From Roseobacter sp. GAI101 (GTDB lineage Bacteria > Pseudomonadota > Alphaproteobacteria > Rhodobacterales > Rhodobacteraceae), in contig NZ_DS999213.1 in NCBI RefSeq assembly GCF_000156335.1, positions 76,231 to 140,230 of the forward strand: a stretch of DNA of 64,000 bases, in the 5' to 3' direction. This document shows positions 25,102-35,243 of the stretch, piece by piece. Numbering within the stretch: the first letter of the stretch is position 1; every line of letters begins with the position of its first letter. Both the position numbers and the translations under genes were made by a program. The notes beneath the pieces were generated by a model. That model saw nothing but the letters and a program-made list of their open reading frames with translations, was not told where the DNA came from and ran no database searches.

Positions 25102-26880
25102 TCACTCCCAGCAATTAACTAGGACGGTCATACCTTTCGCCTTTTCGCGCAGGTCCTGGGGCTTCAGTGACCCTGTCGTCGCCGCTGTCTGAACCGCGAT
25201 GCCTGCCGATTGCGCGACAGCCGCAATTGCTGTTGATTCGACGGCAAAGTTGACGTCATCGGGCAATTGCTGCGCGCCACCGGCACGGGGCAGCAACATT
25301 CCCAGCACCCGGCCGTCGCTGTCGAACACCGGCCCACCTGCGTCGCCGGCCTGCGTTGCCAGTTCCAGCCGTGCAATGTTCTCTTCGCCTTGCAAGCCGC
25401 GTACATCCGCCAGGGCCCCGAAGGTGACTGTCGCCGCCCCAAGCACGCCTGCGTAGGGAAAACCGCCCACGGCGATTTCGGATTGCAGCCGCGGCGGGAC
25501 GGTATTGAAGTTGGCCACTTCGATCGGTGCCAATGGGCTGCGCGGTTTGAGAAGCGCGATGCCGCTGGCCGTATCATTCACGATCATGTCCAGCTCTGTG
25601 TCGTCATCCAATGTGACCCGACTACAGCTTTGCAGCGCCTCAATGGTGGTGGCGACGGTGCCGTTGCCGTCGACGAAGAAACCGGAGCGCGAAATTTTCG
25701 GCAGCCGGATTTGCAGCCCTGACACAAGGTCAATCGCCTGATCGTCGCCCCCGCCCGCGGCTGCGTCAAGAACGCCCGGCAGCCGGGTAAAGCTTTTGGT
25801 CATTTCGGCAAACACGCGGCGGCGGCGGTCTTCGTCGCCCGCGGGCCAGATCAGCGTAAAGCCCTTGATCTGACCATCCTCAAGATAGGCTTGGGTCTGG
25901 CTGACGATCCGGCCATCTTCGCCGATCAGTTCGAACCGGTTGGACCTGCGTTCGCGCGGGCCTTCGGGCGGCACGATTGCAAGCGTTTGCATCACGTCAT
26001 AAAGGCCGAACAGCGTGTCCTGATTGCCTTCCTGGCTGATCAGAAGAACCCGCGCGTTGATATCGCCGGTGGCGTTGTACTGCGCAAAAGGCGGCTCGTA
26101 GGTGGCAAAGCTAACCAGCTTTGTCGGCATGGTGATCTCAATACCTGCCCGTGCATCGCGGACAAGCTGCAATCCCAGCCCGTCAAGGACCGCATTGTAT
26201 TTCTCGAGCAATGCAGCCCGCTGCAGGGTGGTCAAAACGCCCGTCACTTCATAGCCATTGGCGCTTTGCCAATCCGCCATGGACTGACGCGTGCCCCGGC
26301 CGAATGCCCCGTCAATGCTGCTGTTGTAGAAACCGGCCCATTGCAGGGCAACTTGCAAGGTTTCACGGTCGTCCTGTGTCAGGTTGCGTTCGTTGCGCCG
26401 TGCCTCTGCCTGGGTTTCATCGGCCGATGGTTCAGGCAATTGCGGCTGCTCGGTAATCTCTGCAGTTTGCGCTGGCTCTGCAGGCGCGACGGGGGCTGCA
26501 GTCCCGGATGGTTCGACCGGCGCAGTCTGTGGGATGTTCAGCACGTTCACGCCCACCGGCCAGAACTGCTGGCGAAACCGCTGCGACACCTGCACATAAC
26601 TGTCGCGCGGGATCAGACCGTCACGCAGATAGCCGCGCAGCAATTGTTCCGCATCCGACCGAAGGTAGGGCCCGACGGCGATGGCGTACCAGCCGCCGCC
26701 CAGCGAAAATCCGTTCACATCCTCAAGCGTATTCCCGTAGGCACGGGCGCGTTGCGTGGCCGTGGCAAGGTTGGGCTGTGCTTCGATTTGAATCCACACG
26801 ACGTCGTCTGCGGATTGGGCTTGCGCGATAAAAGGTACAAGGAAAAGGGCGGCAAAAAGGGCCACAAACAGTCGCGTCAT
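25102..26880 (-). CDS. Secreted protease-like protein with all catalytic residues replaced
   Basis: A 592-residue secreted protein (signal peptide about 1-22). A SPOR-like region (about 27-105) is followed by a Pro/Ala/Glu linker and a peptidoglycan-binding domain (about 168-232). A long middle domain of unknown type comes next, then an HtrA/trypsin-like fold (about 385-580). In the fold, the catalytic His, Asp and Ser positions align with Glu414 (VATTIEAL), Gly440 (TASGIALLKP) and Ala514 (GDAGGPVFD). It therefore looks like a pseudoprotease. It probably binds the cell wall and a peptide or partner protein rather than cutting. Confidence 0.8.
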   Translation of the reverse strand: MTRLFVALFAALFLVPFIAQAQSADDVVWIQIEAQPNLATATQRARAYGNTLEDVNGFSLGGGWYAIAVGPYLRSDAEQLLRGYLRDGLIPRDSYVQVSQRFRQQFWPVGVNVLNIPQTAPVEPSGTAAPVAPAEPAQTAEITEQPQLPEPSADETQAEARRNERNLTQDDRETLQVALQWAGFYNSSIDGAFGRGTRQSMADWQSANGYEVTGVLTTLQRAALLEKYNAVLDGLGLQLVRDARAGIEITMPTKLVSFATYEPPFAQYNATGDINARVLLISQEGNQDTLFGLYDVMQTLAIVPPEGPRERRSNRFELIGEDGRIVSQTQAYLEDGQIKGFTLIWPAGDEDRRRRVFAEMTKSFTRLPGVLDAAAGGGDDQAIDLVSGLQIRLPKISRSGFFVDGNGTVATTIEALQSCSRVTLDDDTELDMIVNDTASGIALLKPRSPLAPIEVANFNTVPPRLQSEIAVGGFPYAGVLGAATVTFGALADVRGLQGEENIARLELATQAGDAGGPVFDSDGRVLGMLLPRAGGAQQLPDDVNFAVESTAIAAVAQSAGIAVQTAATTGSLKPQDLREKAKGMTVLVNCWE

Positions 26881-27038
26881 AGGGATTGTGCTCTCACGGA
26901 TTTAAAGTTGCGATAGATAAAACAGGATTGCATGTAAAATGCCATGCTTCTTGCGCGTCAATTCATCACAAAGCTGCCAATTGACCCTTGGCACCGCGCG
27001 CCGTAGGAAAGGCGCGCAGCAGCAAAGGCAAATATCCC

Positions 27039-27977
27039 ATGTCCGACCCGGTCCAGCGCCCCCGTTCATTTCAGGAAATCATCCTCGCCCTCCAGACATA
27101 CTGGGCGCGGCAGGGGTGTGCGATTCTGCAACCCTACGACATGGAAGTGGGCGCAGGCACCTTCCATCCGGCCACCACATTACGCGCGCTTGGCACCAAC
27201 CCCTGGGCCGCGGCCTATGTGCAACCCTCCCGTCGTCCGACCGATGGGCGCTATGGCGAAAACCCCAACCGCTTGCAGCACTACTACCAATACCAGGTGT
27301 TGATCAAACCCAGCCCGTCCAATCTCCAGGAGCTTTACCTCGGCTCCCTTCAGGCCATCGGCATCGACATGGCCCTGCATGACATCCGTTTTGTCGAAGA
27401 CGATTGGGAAAGCCCGACGCTGGGCGCATGGGGGCTGGGCTGGGAGGTCTGGTGCGACGGCATGGAAGTGTCCCAGTTCACCTATTTCCAGCAGGTCGGC
27501 GGCCATGACTGTCACCCGGTTTCGGGCGAACTGACCTATGGCCTTGAACGTCTTGCCATGTATGTCCTTGGCGTGGACCATGTGATGGACATGCCCTTCA
27601 ACGATCCTGATGCGCCCATCCCGCTGTCCTATGGCGACGTCTTCAAACAGACCGAAGAAGAATACGCGCGCTGGAATTTCGACGTGGCCAACACCGAGGT
27701 GTTGCTTGACCACTTCGTCGAGGCGGAAAACGAATGCCAGTCGATCCTGTCGCAGGGCGCGACAGACCCCAAGACCGGCAAGCGCATCATCATGGCGCAC
27801 CCCGCCTACGACCAATGCATCAAAGCCAGCCACATCTTCAACCTTCTCGACGCGCGCGGCGTGATCTCGGTCACCGAACGCCAGGCCTATATCGGACGCG
27901 TGCGCACATTGGCCAAAGCCTGCGCCGACGCCTTCGTCCAGACCCGCGCCGGTGGCTGGTCCGAGGATGCCGCATGA
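27039..27977 (+). CDS. glyQ: Glycyl-tRNA synthetase alpha subunit
   Basis: A 312-residue GlyQ. Start 27039 gives [19 protein letters not shown]; the longer frame from 26988 adds a poor leader. It carries [42 protein letters not shown] and [16 protein letters not shown], which form the glycine/ATP site of the alpha2-beta2 enzyme. It overlaps the next gene by four bases (ATGA). Confidence 0.96.
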   Translation: MSDPVQRPRSFQEIILALQTYWARQGCAILQPYDMEVGAGTFHPATTLRALGTNPWAAAYVQPSRRPTDGRYGENPNRLQHYYQYQVLIKPSPSNLQELYLGSLQAIGIDMALHDIRFVEDDWESPTLGAWGLGWEVWCDGMEVSQFTYFQQVGGHDCHPVSGELTYGLERLAMYVLGVDHVMDMPFNDPDAPIPLSYGDVFKQTEEEYARWNFDVANTEVLLDHFVEAENECQSILSQGATDPKTGKRIIMAHPAYDQCIKASHIFNLLDARGVISVTERQAYIGRVRTLAKACADAFVQTRAGGWSEDAA

Positions 27978-28495
27978 ACGGTAAAATCGTAGGAGGCGTC
28001 ATCTTGGTCGCAGCAGCCATTGCGGGCATCACGCTCTATTATCTTCAGGTCTACGGCTACTATCGCGAGGTTGCCATGCCCGCACAAGGCGTCGAACTGG
28101 TGTCACTTTCCACCAACGCGCCCGAGACGATCCCGTCGGAAAACTTCCGCGCCATCGACGCCGACAGCTCGCCGATCCGCTACCGTGCCTGCTTTGAAAC
28201 GCCTCTCAGCCTTGCGATGCTGACCGAAACCTATGTGGTCAGCGACAAGGTCGACCCGCGCAACGCGCCGGGCTGGTTCGATTGCTTCGACGCAGGGGCC
28301 ATCGGTGCCGAAATCGAGGCGGGCACGGCCCTCACATTCCTGAGCCAGAAGAACATCCACTTCGGTGTTGACCGGATCGTGGCGATCACGTCTGACGGGC
28401 GTGGCTACATCTGGCATGAACTCAACGACTGCGGTGACAAGGCCTATGACGGCACCGTCGTTGGCGAAGCATGCCCCGACCTGCCAGCGCAGTAA
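27974..28495 (+). CDS. Small membrane-anchored protein between glyQ and glyS
   Basis: A 173-residue protein that starts within the glyQ stop. A single N-terminal transmembrane segment (about 5-25) precedes a periplasmic domain with conserved-looking Cys in [29 protein letters not shown] and EACPDL. I recall uncharacterised proteins (possibly DUF6446) in this spot in Rhodobacteraceae, but cannot confirm it. No enzyme motif is seen. Its position inside the glycyl-tRNA synthetase operon is a conserved-neighbour clue, not proof of function. Confidence 0.78.
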   Translation: MNGKIVGGVILVAAAIAGITLYYLQVYGYYREVAMPAQGVELVSLSTNAPETIPSENFRAIDADSSPIRYRACFETPLSLAMLTETYVVSDKVDPRNAPGWFDCFDAGAIGAEIEAGTALTFLSQKNIHFGVDRIVAITSDGRGYIWHELNDCGDKAYDGTVVGEACPDLPAQ

Positions 28496-28586
28496 TCCGC
28501 TCTTCTCTGGCTCTTAAATATCCTCGCGCGAAGCGCAAAAAATCCAAGGCCCCATTCCCTACGCGGCCCCCGAAAGGTACCACCCC

Positions 28587-30815
28587 ATGCCCGACCTGCT
28601 GATTGAGCTTTTCTCCGAAGAAATCCCCGCACGCATGCAGGCGCGGGCCGCAGATGATCTGAAAAAGCTGGTCACCAACGGCTTGGTCGAGGCCGGTTTG
28701 ACTTATGCTTCTGCCGCCGCGTTCTCAACCCCGCGCCGTTTGACGCTGACCGTGCAAGGCATGCTTGATGCCAGCCCGTCCATCACCGAAGAACGCAAAG
28801 GCCCCAAGGCCGACGCGCCAGAAAAAGCCATCGAAGGGTTCCTGCGCGGCGCGGGCCTGACCCGCGACCAGCTTGAGGAACGCGAGACGCCCAAGGGCAA
28901 CATCCTGTTCGCGATGATCAGGAAACCCGGCCGCCCCGCAGCCGACATCGTGGCCGAGGTGCTTGAAACCACCATCCGCAATTTCCCATGGCCGAAATCC
29001 ATGCGGTGGGGTACCGGCACTCTGCGGTGGGTCCGTCCGCTGCATTCGATCCTGTGCATCCTTTCTGCCGAAGACGGCGCGCAGGTCGTGCCGATGACTG
29101 TTGACGGGATCGACGCCGGGGCCACGACGCGCGGGCACCGTTTCCTTGCCCCGGGTGCGATCACTGTCAGCAGTTTCGACGACTACACTGCAAAGCTTAA
29201 ACGCGCCTTCGTGGTGCTGGACCCTGCCGAACGCCGCGATGCGATCTGGCATGATGCGACCAACATGGCCTTTGCCAACGGGCTCGAAGTGGTCGAAGAC
29301 GCAGGCCTTCTGGCCGAGGTCGCAGGTCTGGTGGAATGGCCCGTGGTTCTGATGGGCCGGATCGGCGATGATTTCCTTGATCTGCCGCCCGAGGTTTTGC
29401 AGACCTCGATGAAAGAACACCAAAAGTTCTTTTCCGTGCGCAACCCCAAGACCGGACGGATCGAACGCTTTGTCACTGTCGCCAACCGGACCACCGCCGA
29501 CGATGGCGCGACGATCCTTGCGGGCAATGAAAAAGTGCTTTCCGCGCGCTTGTCGGATGCCAAATTCTTCTGGGAAAACGACCTGCGCATCGCACAGTCT
29601 GACGCAGGCATGCAGGTCTGGGTCGACCGTCTGTCCAATGTCACCTTCCACAACAAGCTGGGCACACAGGCCGAACTGATCTCGCGCATGGAAGCGCTGG
29701 CGGGCGAGTTGGCCCCCATGGTCGGTGCCGACGCTGACGAGGCCCGTCAGGCCGCGCGGTTCGCCAAGGCCGATCTGTCGTCCGAAATGGTCTATGAATT
29801 CCCCGAACTTCAGGGGCTTATGGGCAGCTATTACGCGAAAGCCGCTGGTAAATCCGGTGCCATCGCTGCCGCCGCGCAAGATCACTATGCGCCGCTTGGC
29901 CCGTCGGATGATGTGCCAACGGCACCGGTTTCCATTGCCGTGGCACTGGCCGAAAAGATCGACAAGCTGACAGGCTTCTGGGCGATTGATGAAAAGCCGA
30001 CAGGGTCGAAGGACCCCTTTGCGCTGCGGCGTGCGGCCTTGGGTGTGATCCGGATTTTGGTTGAAAACGACCTGCATGTGCCTTTGGACCATCTGCATGC
30101 CGCGCAGTTGGTGCGTAACAAGCGCAAGGTCATGCCCGGCCTCGAAGACCACCACGTCGAAGACTTGCTGCATGAGATTGCAAAACACGGTGTTTTCGCT
30201 TCGGCCTTTCAGGCTTTCATTCACCGGAATGATAAAAAAGCGCCCACTGACGATATCGCGAAACTGGAGACAGCCGTTCCTGCCAAAAGTGGCGATCTCC
30301 TCTCCTTCCTCCATGACCGCCTCAAGGTCTACCTAAAGGACAAAGGCATCCGGCACGACATCATCGACGCCTGCATCGCGATGCCGGGAAATGATGACCT
30401 GACGTTGCTGGTCAAACGGGCCAAGGCGCTGAACGAGACGCTGAAAACCGATGACGGTGAAAACCTGATCCAGGGCTTCAAACGCGCCAACAACATCCTG
30501 TCGCAGGCAGAGACGGCGGATGGGGTCGAATACTCCTTCGGTGCGGATATCAAATTCGCCGAAACCGACGAGGAACGCGCGTTGTTCGCCGCCCTTGACG
30601 CTGCCGAAGCGCAGATCAATCCGGCGATGGATGCGCAGGATTTCACGGCCGCGATGTCCGCGATGGCATCCCTGCGCGCTCCGATTGACGCGTTCTTTGA
30701 TGCGGTTCAGGTGAATTCTGACAACGGCACCGTGCGGCGCAACCGCTTGAACCTTCTCAGCCGTATCCGCACGATTTGTACCTCGGTCGCGGACCTGACC
30801 AAGATCGACGGCTGA
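28587..30815 (+). CDS. glyS: Glycyl-tRNA synthetase beta subunit
   Basis: A 742-residue GlyS. It begins MPDLLIELFSEEIPARMQARA, the family signature, and contains SMRWGTGTLRWVRPLHS, KEHQKFFSVRNPKTGRI and an FTDREERALF-like end (AETDEERALFAAL). The beta subunit recognises tRNA-Gly. The order glyQ, small membrane gene, glyS is compact, with a 91-base gap before glyS. Confidence 0.96.
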   Translation: MPDLLIELFSEEIPARMQARAADDLKKLVTNGLVEAGLTYASAAAFSTPRRLTLTVQGMLDASPSITEERKGPKADAPEKAIEGFLRGAGLTRDQLEERETPKGNILFAMIRKPGRPAADIVAEVLETTIRNFPWPKSMRWGTGTLRWVRPLHSILCILSAEDGAQVVPMTVDGIDAGATTRGHRFLAPGAITVSSFDDYTAKLKRAFVVLDPAERRDAIWHDATNMAFANGLEVVEDAGLLAEVAGLVEWPVVLMGRIGDDFLDLPPEVLQTSMKEHQKFFSVRNPKTGRIERFVTVANRTTADDGATILAGNEKVLSARLSDAKFFWENDLRIAQSDAGMQVWVDRLSNVTFHNKLGTQAELISRMEALAGELAPMVGADADEARQAARFAKADLSSEMVYEFPELQGLMGSYYAKAAGKSGAIAAAAQDHYAPLGPSDDVPTAPVSIAVALAEKIDKLTGFWAIDEKPTGSKDPFALRRAALGVIRILVENDLHVPLDHLHAAQLVRNKRKVMPGLEDHHVEDLLHEIAKHGVFASAFQAFIHRNDKKAPTDDIAKLETAVPAKSGDLLSFLHDRLKVYLKDKGIRHDIIDACIAMPGNDDLTLLVKRAKALNETLKTDDGENLIQGFKRANNILSQAETADGVEYSFGADIKFAETDEERALFAALDAAEAQINPAMDAQDFTAAMSAMASLRAPIDAFFDAVQVNSDNGTVRRNRLNLLSRIRTICTSVADLTKIDG

Positions 30816-30918
30816 CGCAGGCCTCTTTGGTCTGGCAGGGCGCATGAAGCCTTGCCAGCCAATGTCGAAGGCTTATGCTGTGCGGATATGAAAAGGTGCC
30901 GCAGTGCAGGAACCCCCC

Positions 30919-33444
30919 ATGACAACATTGGTGACCCAGACCGCCCCGATCGCCACGGATACCCACGGCGGGCGTGCGAAATGTCTGCAGCGGCTGGTGC
31001 GTCTGAATCTGCCGGTCCCGCGCACGGTTGCACTGCCCTTTGACGCGGTTCACGACATCGCGGGCGGCAAGATGCCCGACCTGCAGGAAGTGGCCGATGA
31101 ATTCCCCCAAGACGCGCTTTTGTGCGTGCGTCCCTCCAGCCAGGACCCCGATTGGGGTGGCCCGGGCGCGGTGTTGAACATCGGCATGAACGACGATCGC
31201 TATGCGGAATATTGCGCACGCATGGGGGAAGGGCCGGCGTCGGCGCTCTATACGCGGTTCGTGCAATCCTATGCGGTGAACGTTGCCCGTCTGGACCCCG
31301 ACATGTTCGACGATGTGATCGGCGACGGGCGCGATGCGCTTGAGCAATCGTTGCGCGCCTACGAGCTTGAGACCGAAGAGACTTTCCCCCAGGACCGCGT
31401 GACCCAGCTTACCGCTGTGCTTAGCTCTATGGCCCGCGCCTGGGAAGGCACGTCGGCACGGCTGTTGCGTCAGGCCAAGGGGGCCCCAGCGGATGCCGGG
31501 CTGGGTCTGATCGTGCAGCAGATGGCGTTTGGCGTCGGCACGGGGATGTGCGGGTCCGGCGTGTTGCAGCTGGTCGACAGCGACAGCGGTTTGCCGCAAA
31601 TCACCGGGCGCTACCTCAGCCAGTCACAGGGGCGCGACGCGTTACAGGGGGATGCGGATGCGATGTATCTGACCCGCGATCCGCGCGGCCCATCGCTTGA
31701 GGATCATGCCCCCGAAGCCTTTGAGACATTGAAGCAGCATGCCGAATTGATGCGGGTCAAACTGCGCGCCGAAATGCAGCTTGAATTCGTGCTTTCGGAC
31801 GGAGAGCTGTTCATCCTCGATGGTGTGCGTGTGTCGCGGTCTTCGCGGGCCGCCGTCCGGATCGCCGTGGCGCTGGCGGACGAGGGCATCATCTCTCGCG
31901 AGGAAGCATTGATGCGGGTGCAGCCGCGCACGCTGACCGAATTGCTGCACCGGCAGGTCGATCCGCGCACCAAGCGGGACGTGATCGGGCGGGGCATCGC
32001 CGCAAGTCCGGGTGCCGCGACGGGCAAGATCGTTTTCAACGCCAATGATGCCCAAGCCAGCGCTTCCCGGGGGGAGGCTTGTATTCTGGTGCGGCGCGAA
32101 ACTTCGCCCGAGGATATTCGCGGGATGCATGCTGCGCAGGCCGTGTTGACGGAACGCGGCGGGATCACCAGCCACGCCGCTGTGATCGGGCGCGGCATGG
32201 GGCTGCCATGTGTGGTTGGGGCGTCTTCGATGCGGTTCGATCTGGCCAAGGGGCAGATCATCGCCCCCGATGGCCGCGTGTTCAAGGCGGGTGACGAAAT
32301 CACGATTGACGGAACCAAGGGCGAAGTGTTGGCTGGGGCCGCAGAGATGCTGGAGGCGCTGTTGGACGCGACCTTCCAAAAGCTGATGGACTGGGCCGAG
32401 GAGACCGCTGATATCGGCATTCGCGCCAATGCGGACACGCCCGCCGATGCGCAGACCGCGCGGAATTTCAACGCCCACGGCATCGGCTTGTGCCGCACAG
32501 AACACATGTTCTTTGACCCCAGCCGCCTGACCGTGATGCGAGAGATGATCTTTGCCGACAGCGGGGACGAACGCCGCGCGGTGCTGGAACGGCTGCTGCC
32601 GATGCAGCGGGATGATTTCATTCAGCTTTTCCGTATCATGCAGGGGCAGCCGGTGTGCATCCGCCTGTTCGATCCGCCGTTGCACGAATTTTTGCCCGCC
32701 AGCCGGTCAGGTCAGCGCGATCTGGCCGAGGCGCTTGCCTTGCCGTTGTCTGTGGTGACCCGCCGCATCGAGGCGATGTCGGAATACAACCCCATGTTGG
32801 GGCTGCGCGGCGTGCGGCTTGGCGTGACGGTGCCCGAAATCTACGAAATGCAGGCCCGCGCGATTTTCGAAGCCACGATCGAGGCCAGCCGTGACGGCGA
32901 TCCTGTCGTGCCCGAAATCATGATCCCGCTGGTATCCGCCAAACGCGAGGTCGAACTGGTCAAGACCAGTATCGACAGGATCGCCACGGCGGTGCGCAAT
33001 GAACGGGGGGCCGATTTCACCTATCGTCTGGGTGTCATGGTCGAAACGCCCCGTGCAGCCCTGCGGGCGGGTGAAATTGCGCCGCATTGTTCGTTCCTCA
33101 GCTTTGGCACGAACGACCTGACGCAGATGACATACGGGCTTAGCCGCGATGATGCGGGCCGTTTCATGTCGACCTATGTGCAGCAGGGGGTGTTCCCCGA
33201 GGATCCGTTTCACATGCTGGATCAGGATGGCGTGGGAGAGCTGTTGCAACTGGGTGCGTCCCGCGGTCGGGCGGCGCGTCCTGGCATCACTTTGTCAATC
33301 TGTGGCGAACATGGGGGCAACCCCGAATCGATTGCATTTTGCCGTGCAGCTGGCTTTGATTATGTTTCCTGTTCGCCATTTCGCGTTCCGGTGGCACGTC
33401 TGGCAGCAGCGCAACTTGCCATTAGCCACAAGATATTGGGTTAA
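30919..33444 (+). CDS. ppdK: Pyruvate phosphate dikinase-like protein
   Basis: An 841-residue PEP-utilising enzyme. The N-terminal nucleotide-binding part (about 1-345) is shorter and more divergent than in typical PPDK (about 880 residues). The swivel domain has the phospho-His in TERGGITSHAAVIGRGMGLP, and the C-terminal PEP/pyruvate barrel has GLCRTEHMFF, GTNDLTQMTYGLSRDD and the catalytic Cys in SICGEHGGNPESI. It would interconvert pyruvate and phosphoenolpyruvate, but the divergent N-terminus leaves room for another phosphodonor. The start at 30919 is preferred over 30904. Confidence 0.85.
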   Translation: MTTLVTQTAPIATDTHGGRAKCLQRLVRLNLPVPRTVALPFDAVHDIAGGKMPDLQEVADEFPQDALLCVRPSSQDPDWGGPGAVLNIGMNDDRYAEYCARMGEGPASALYTRFVQSYAVNVARLDPDMFDDVIGDGRDALEQSLRAYELETEETFPQDRVTQLTAVLSSMARAWEGTSARLLRQAKGAPADAGLGLIVQQMAFGVGTGMCGSGVLQLVDSDSGLPQITGRYLSQSQGRDALQGDADAMYLTRDPRGPSLEDHAPEAFETLKQHAELMRVKLRAEMQLEFVLSDGELFILDGVRVSRSSRAAVRIAVALADEGIISREEALMRVQPRTLTELLHRQVDPRTKRDVIGRGIAASPGAATGKIVFNANDAQASASRGEACILVRRETSPEDIRGMHAAQAVLTERGGITSHAAVIGRGMGLPCVVGASSMRFDLAKGQIIAPDGRVFKAGDEITIDGTKGEVLAGAAEMLEALLDATFQKLMDWAEETADIGIRANADTPADAQTARNFNAHGIGLCRTEHMFFDPSRLTVMREMIFADSGDERRAVLERLLPMQRDDFIQLFRIMQGQPVCIRLFDPPLHEFLPASRSGQRDLAEALALPLSVVTRRIEAMSEYNPMLGLRGVRLGVTVPEIYEMQARAIFEATIEASRDGDPVVPEIMIPLVSAKREVELVKTSIDRIATAVRNERGADFTYRLGVMVETPRAALRAGEIAPHCSFLSFGTNDLTQMTYGLSRDDAGRFMSTYVQQGVFPEDPFHMLDQDGVGELLQLGASRGRAARPGITLSICGEHGGNPESIAFCRAAGFDYVSCSPFRVPVARLAAAQLAISHKILG

Positions 33445-33569
33445 GCGACCTTTAGGTACAACATGTTGATTGACTGGGCGGGTTCCCGCCAGATTATGTT
33501 CATTAGGGTTTACGCAAGGTCTGTTGCTGGATAACTGGCCAAGACTGAAACAGACCTGCGAGGCGCTAT

Positions 33570-34208
33570 ATGCGTTCGATCACCAAGCTAGCCGTTAACG
33601 TATTTTTAGCCATCTCCCTGATGGCTCCGATGTCCGCATTTGCGAACTCCCAACAGGCAAAATCTTTGGCCGAGATTGAGACAAAAGGACTGCGCGCCGT
33701 CGGAAGCGAGCGTTTGGAACAGATGATCGCTGCCAACAACAAGGCCGGCAATGTCGAATTCACCCGCAGCTGGCTGGCCAGCCAGCCCGCCGCGTCGGGC
33801 GGCGAACAATGGCGCTGTTTGTCGGAAGCGCTTTATTTCGAAGCGCGCGGCGAAACCGTCAAAGGGCAATTCGCCGTTGCCGAAGTGATCATGAACCGGG
33901 TCAAGTCGGCGCGTTTTCCAGGGTCGCTGTGCAGTGTGATCAATCAGGGCACCGGCAAGAAATTCCGCTGCCAGTTCACCTATACCTGTGACGGCTATGC
34001 CGAAGTGATTGCAGAGCCGAAAGCCTTTGCGCAGGTGGCCAAGATTGCGCGTGCCACATTGGATGGTGCAGTTCCGTCGATTACGGATGGCGCAACTTAC
34101 TACCACACGACTGCCGTAAAACCGCGCTGGTCGCGGGTCTTTACCCGCACTGCCAAGATTGGCGTGCACCTGTTTTACCGCGATGGCGTACAAACGGCCT
34201 CCAACTGA
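33570..34208 (+). CDS. SleB-type cell-wall hydrolase
   Basis: A 212-residue secreted protein. A signal peptide (about 1-25) ends near SAFA-NS. The C-terminal domain (about 80-205) is hydrolase_2/SleB-like, with the likely catalytic Glu in LSEALYFEARGE, followed by VAEVIMNRVKS and TDGATYYHTTAVKPRWS. It should cleave peptidoglycan in the periplasm. The gene stands alone. Confidence 0.88.
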   Translation: MRSITKLAVNVFLAISLMAPMSAFANSQQAKSLAEIETKGLRAVGSERLEQMIAANNKAGNVEFTRSWLASQPAASGGEQWRCLSEALYFEARGETVKGQFAVAEVIMNRVKSARFPGSLCSVINQGTGKKFRCQFTYTCDGYAEVIAEPKAFAQVAKIARATLDGAVPSITDGATYYHTTAVKPRWSRVFTRTAKIGVHLFYRDGVQTASN

Positions 34209-34315
34209 ACGGCCTTCATGTCGCCTTTGGTGGCTGGCCAGCCGCCACCGGCTTTGGTAAACGCGCCCTGACGGTTTAGGACTGTCAAAAGCGTGACACA
34301 GCAAAGGCCGAAACC

Positions 34316-35239
34316 ATGACCACTGATACCAGGCTTGCCTTCGCGCATCCCTCTGAACGTGCGGTCGCGACCGCCGGCCCTGAACCGCTGGACCGGATTT
34401 CACTGCGCGATCACATCGTCGAGGTCGAAATCGGTGCCTTTCAGGCCGAACGTGGTGTCACCCAGCGAATTTGCTTTAACGTCGTCGTCGAAGTCCAGCC
34501 ACTGACCAGCCCCGCCGAGGATGATGTCGATCGTATTCTTTCCTATGACCGCGTCACCGAAGCCATCGCTTATGAGCTTGCGGCCGAACGGTTGAATCTG
34601 CTTGAAACCTTGGCCGAACGTGTCGCCGACCGGATCTTGCTGGAGCGTCAGGCGATACGAGTCTTCGTGAGGATTGAAAAGCTGGACCGTGGACCGGGTG
34701 CCTTGGGGGTCGAAATTGTACGCGCGCGCGACGATGTACCCGAACAGCGCGCTGCTGCCGCCGAAGTCCCGCATCCCGAATTGGTCTATCTGAGCAATGA
34801 AGCCATTGCGTCGCCCCATTTGACCGGCTGGCTGGACCAACTTGAACAGATGGGCCGGCCCTTGATCCTGTGTGTTGGTGCCTCTGACACCGCAGCCCCG
34901 CAAGTCGCGCATAAGATGGCGCAGCGGCGGATTGATCTTTTGGCGATTGAACAAAATGCTTGGGTTCTGGCGTCCAAGGACAACCGCTGCGTTGTCGTTG
35001 CCACCCGGACGGAGCTGGACTGGGCGATGAAGAACGGCCAGACATCGGTGTGGGCACCGTCGAAAATCGTGTTGGACAGTGTTGATACGCCGTCGGCGCA
35101 GCCGCGCGATGCGGTCGCCCTTGCCGCGTGGTTCGCAGCAACCTTTGATGCGACCGAGATGTTGGTGATTGGCGCTGATCTGCCCGCCGACGCATCGGTG
35201 CCCTTGCGGGCGCTGGCGGCGACGCAAGAAAAACTGTGA
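34316..35239 (+). CDS. folB: Dihydroneopterin aldolase fused to an amino-acid-kinase-like domain
   Basis: A 307-residue protein, more than twice the length of FolB (about 120). Residues about 20-140 are FolB-like, with SLRDHIVEVEIGAFQAERGVTQ, RILSYDRVTEAI and ETLAERVADRILLE. Residues about 155-307 form a second domain with IASPHLTGWLDQLEQMGRPL and WAPSKIVL followed by DAVALAAWFAATFDATEMLVIG, which resembles the end of aspartokinase/uridylate-kinase-type domains. FolB makes 6-hydroxymethyl-dihydropterin in folate synthesis. The second domain's role is unknown. folP follows four bases after the stop. Confidence 0.8.
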   Translation: MTTDTRLAFAHPSERAVATAGPEPLDRISLRDHIVEVEIGAFQAERGVTQRICFNVVVEVQPLTSPAEDDVDRILSYDRVTEAIAYELAAERLNLLETLAERVADRILLERQAIRVFVRIEKLDRGPGALGVEIVRARDDVPEQRAAAAEVPHPELVYLSNEAIASPHLTGWLDQLEQMGRPLILCVGASDTAAPQVAHKMAQRRIDLLAIEQNAWVLASKDNRCVVVATRTELDWAMKNGQTSVWAPSKIVLDSVDTPSAQPRDAVALAAWFAATFDATEMLVIGADLPADASVPLRALAATQEKL

Positions 35240-35243
35240 TTTG

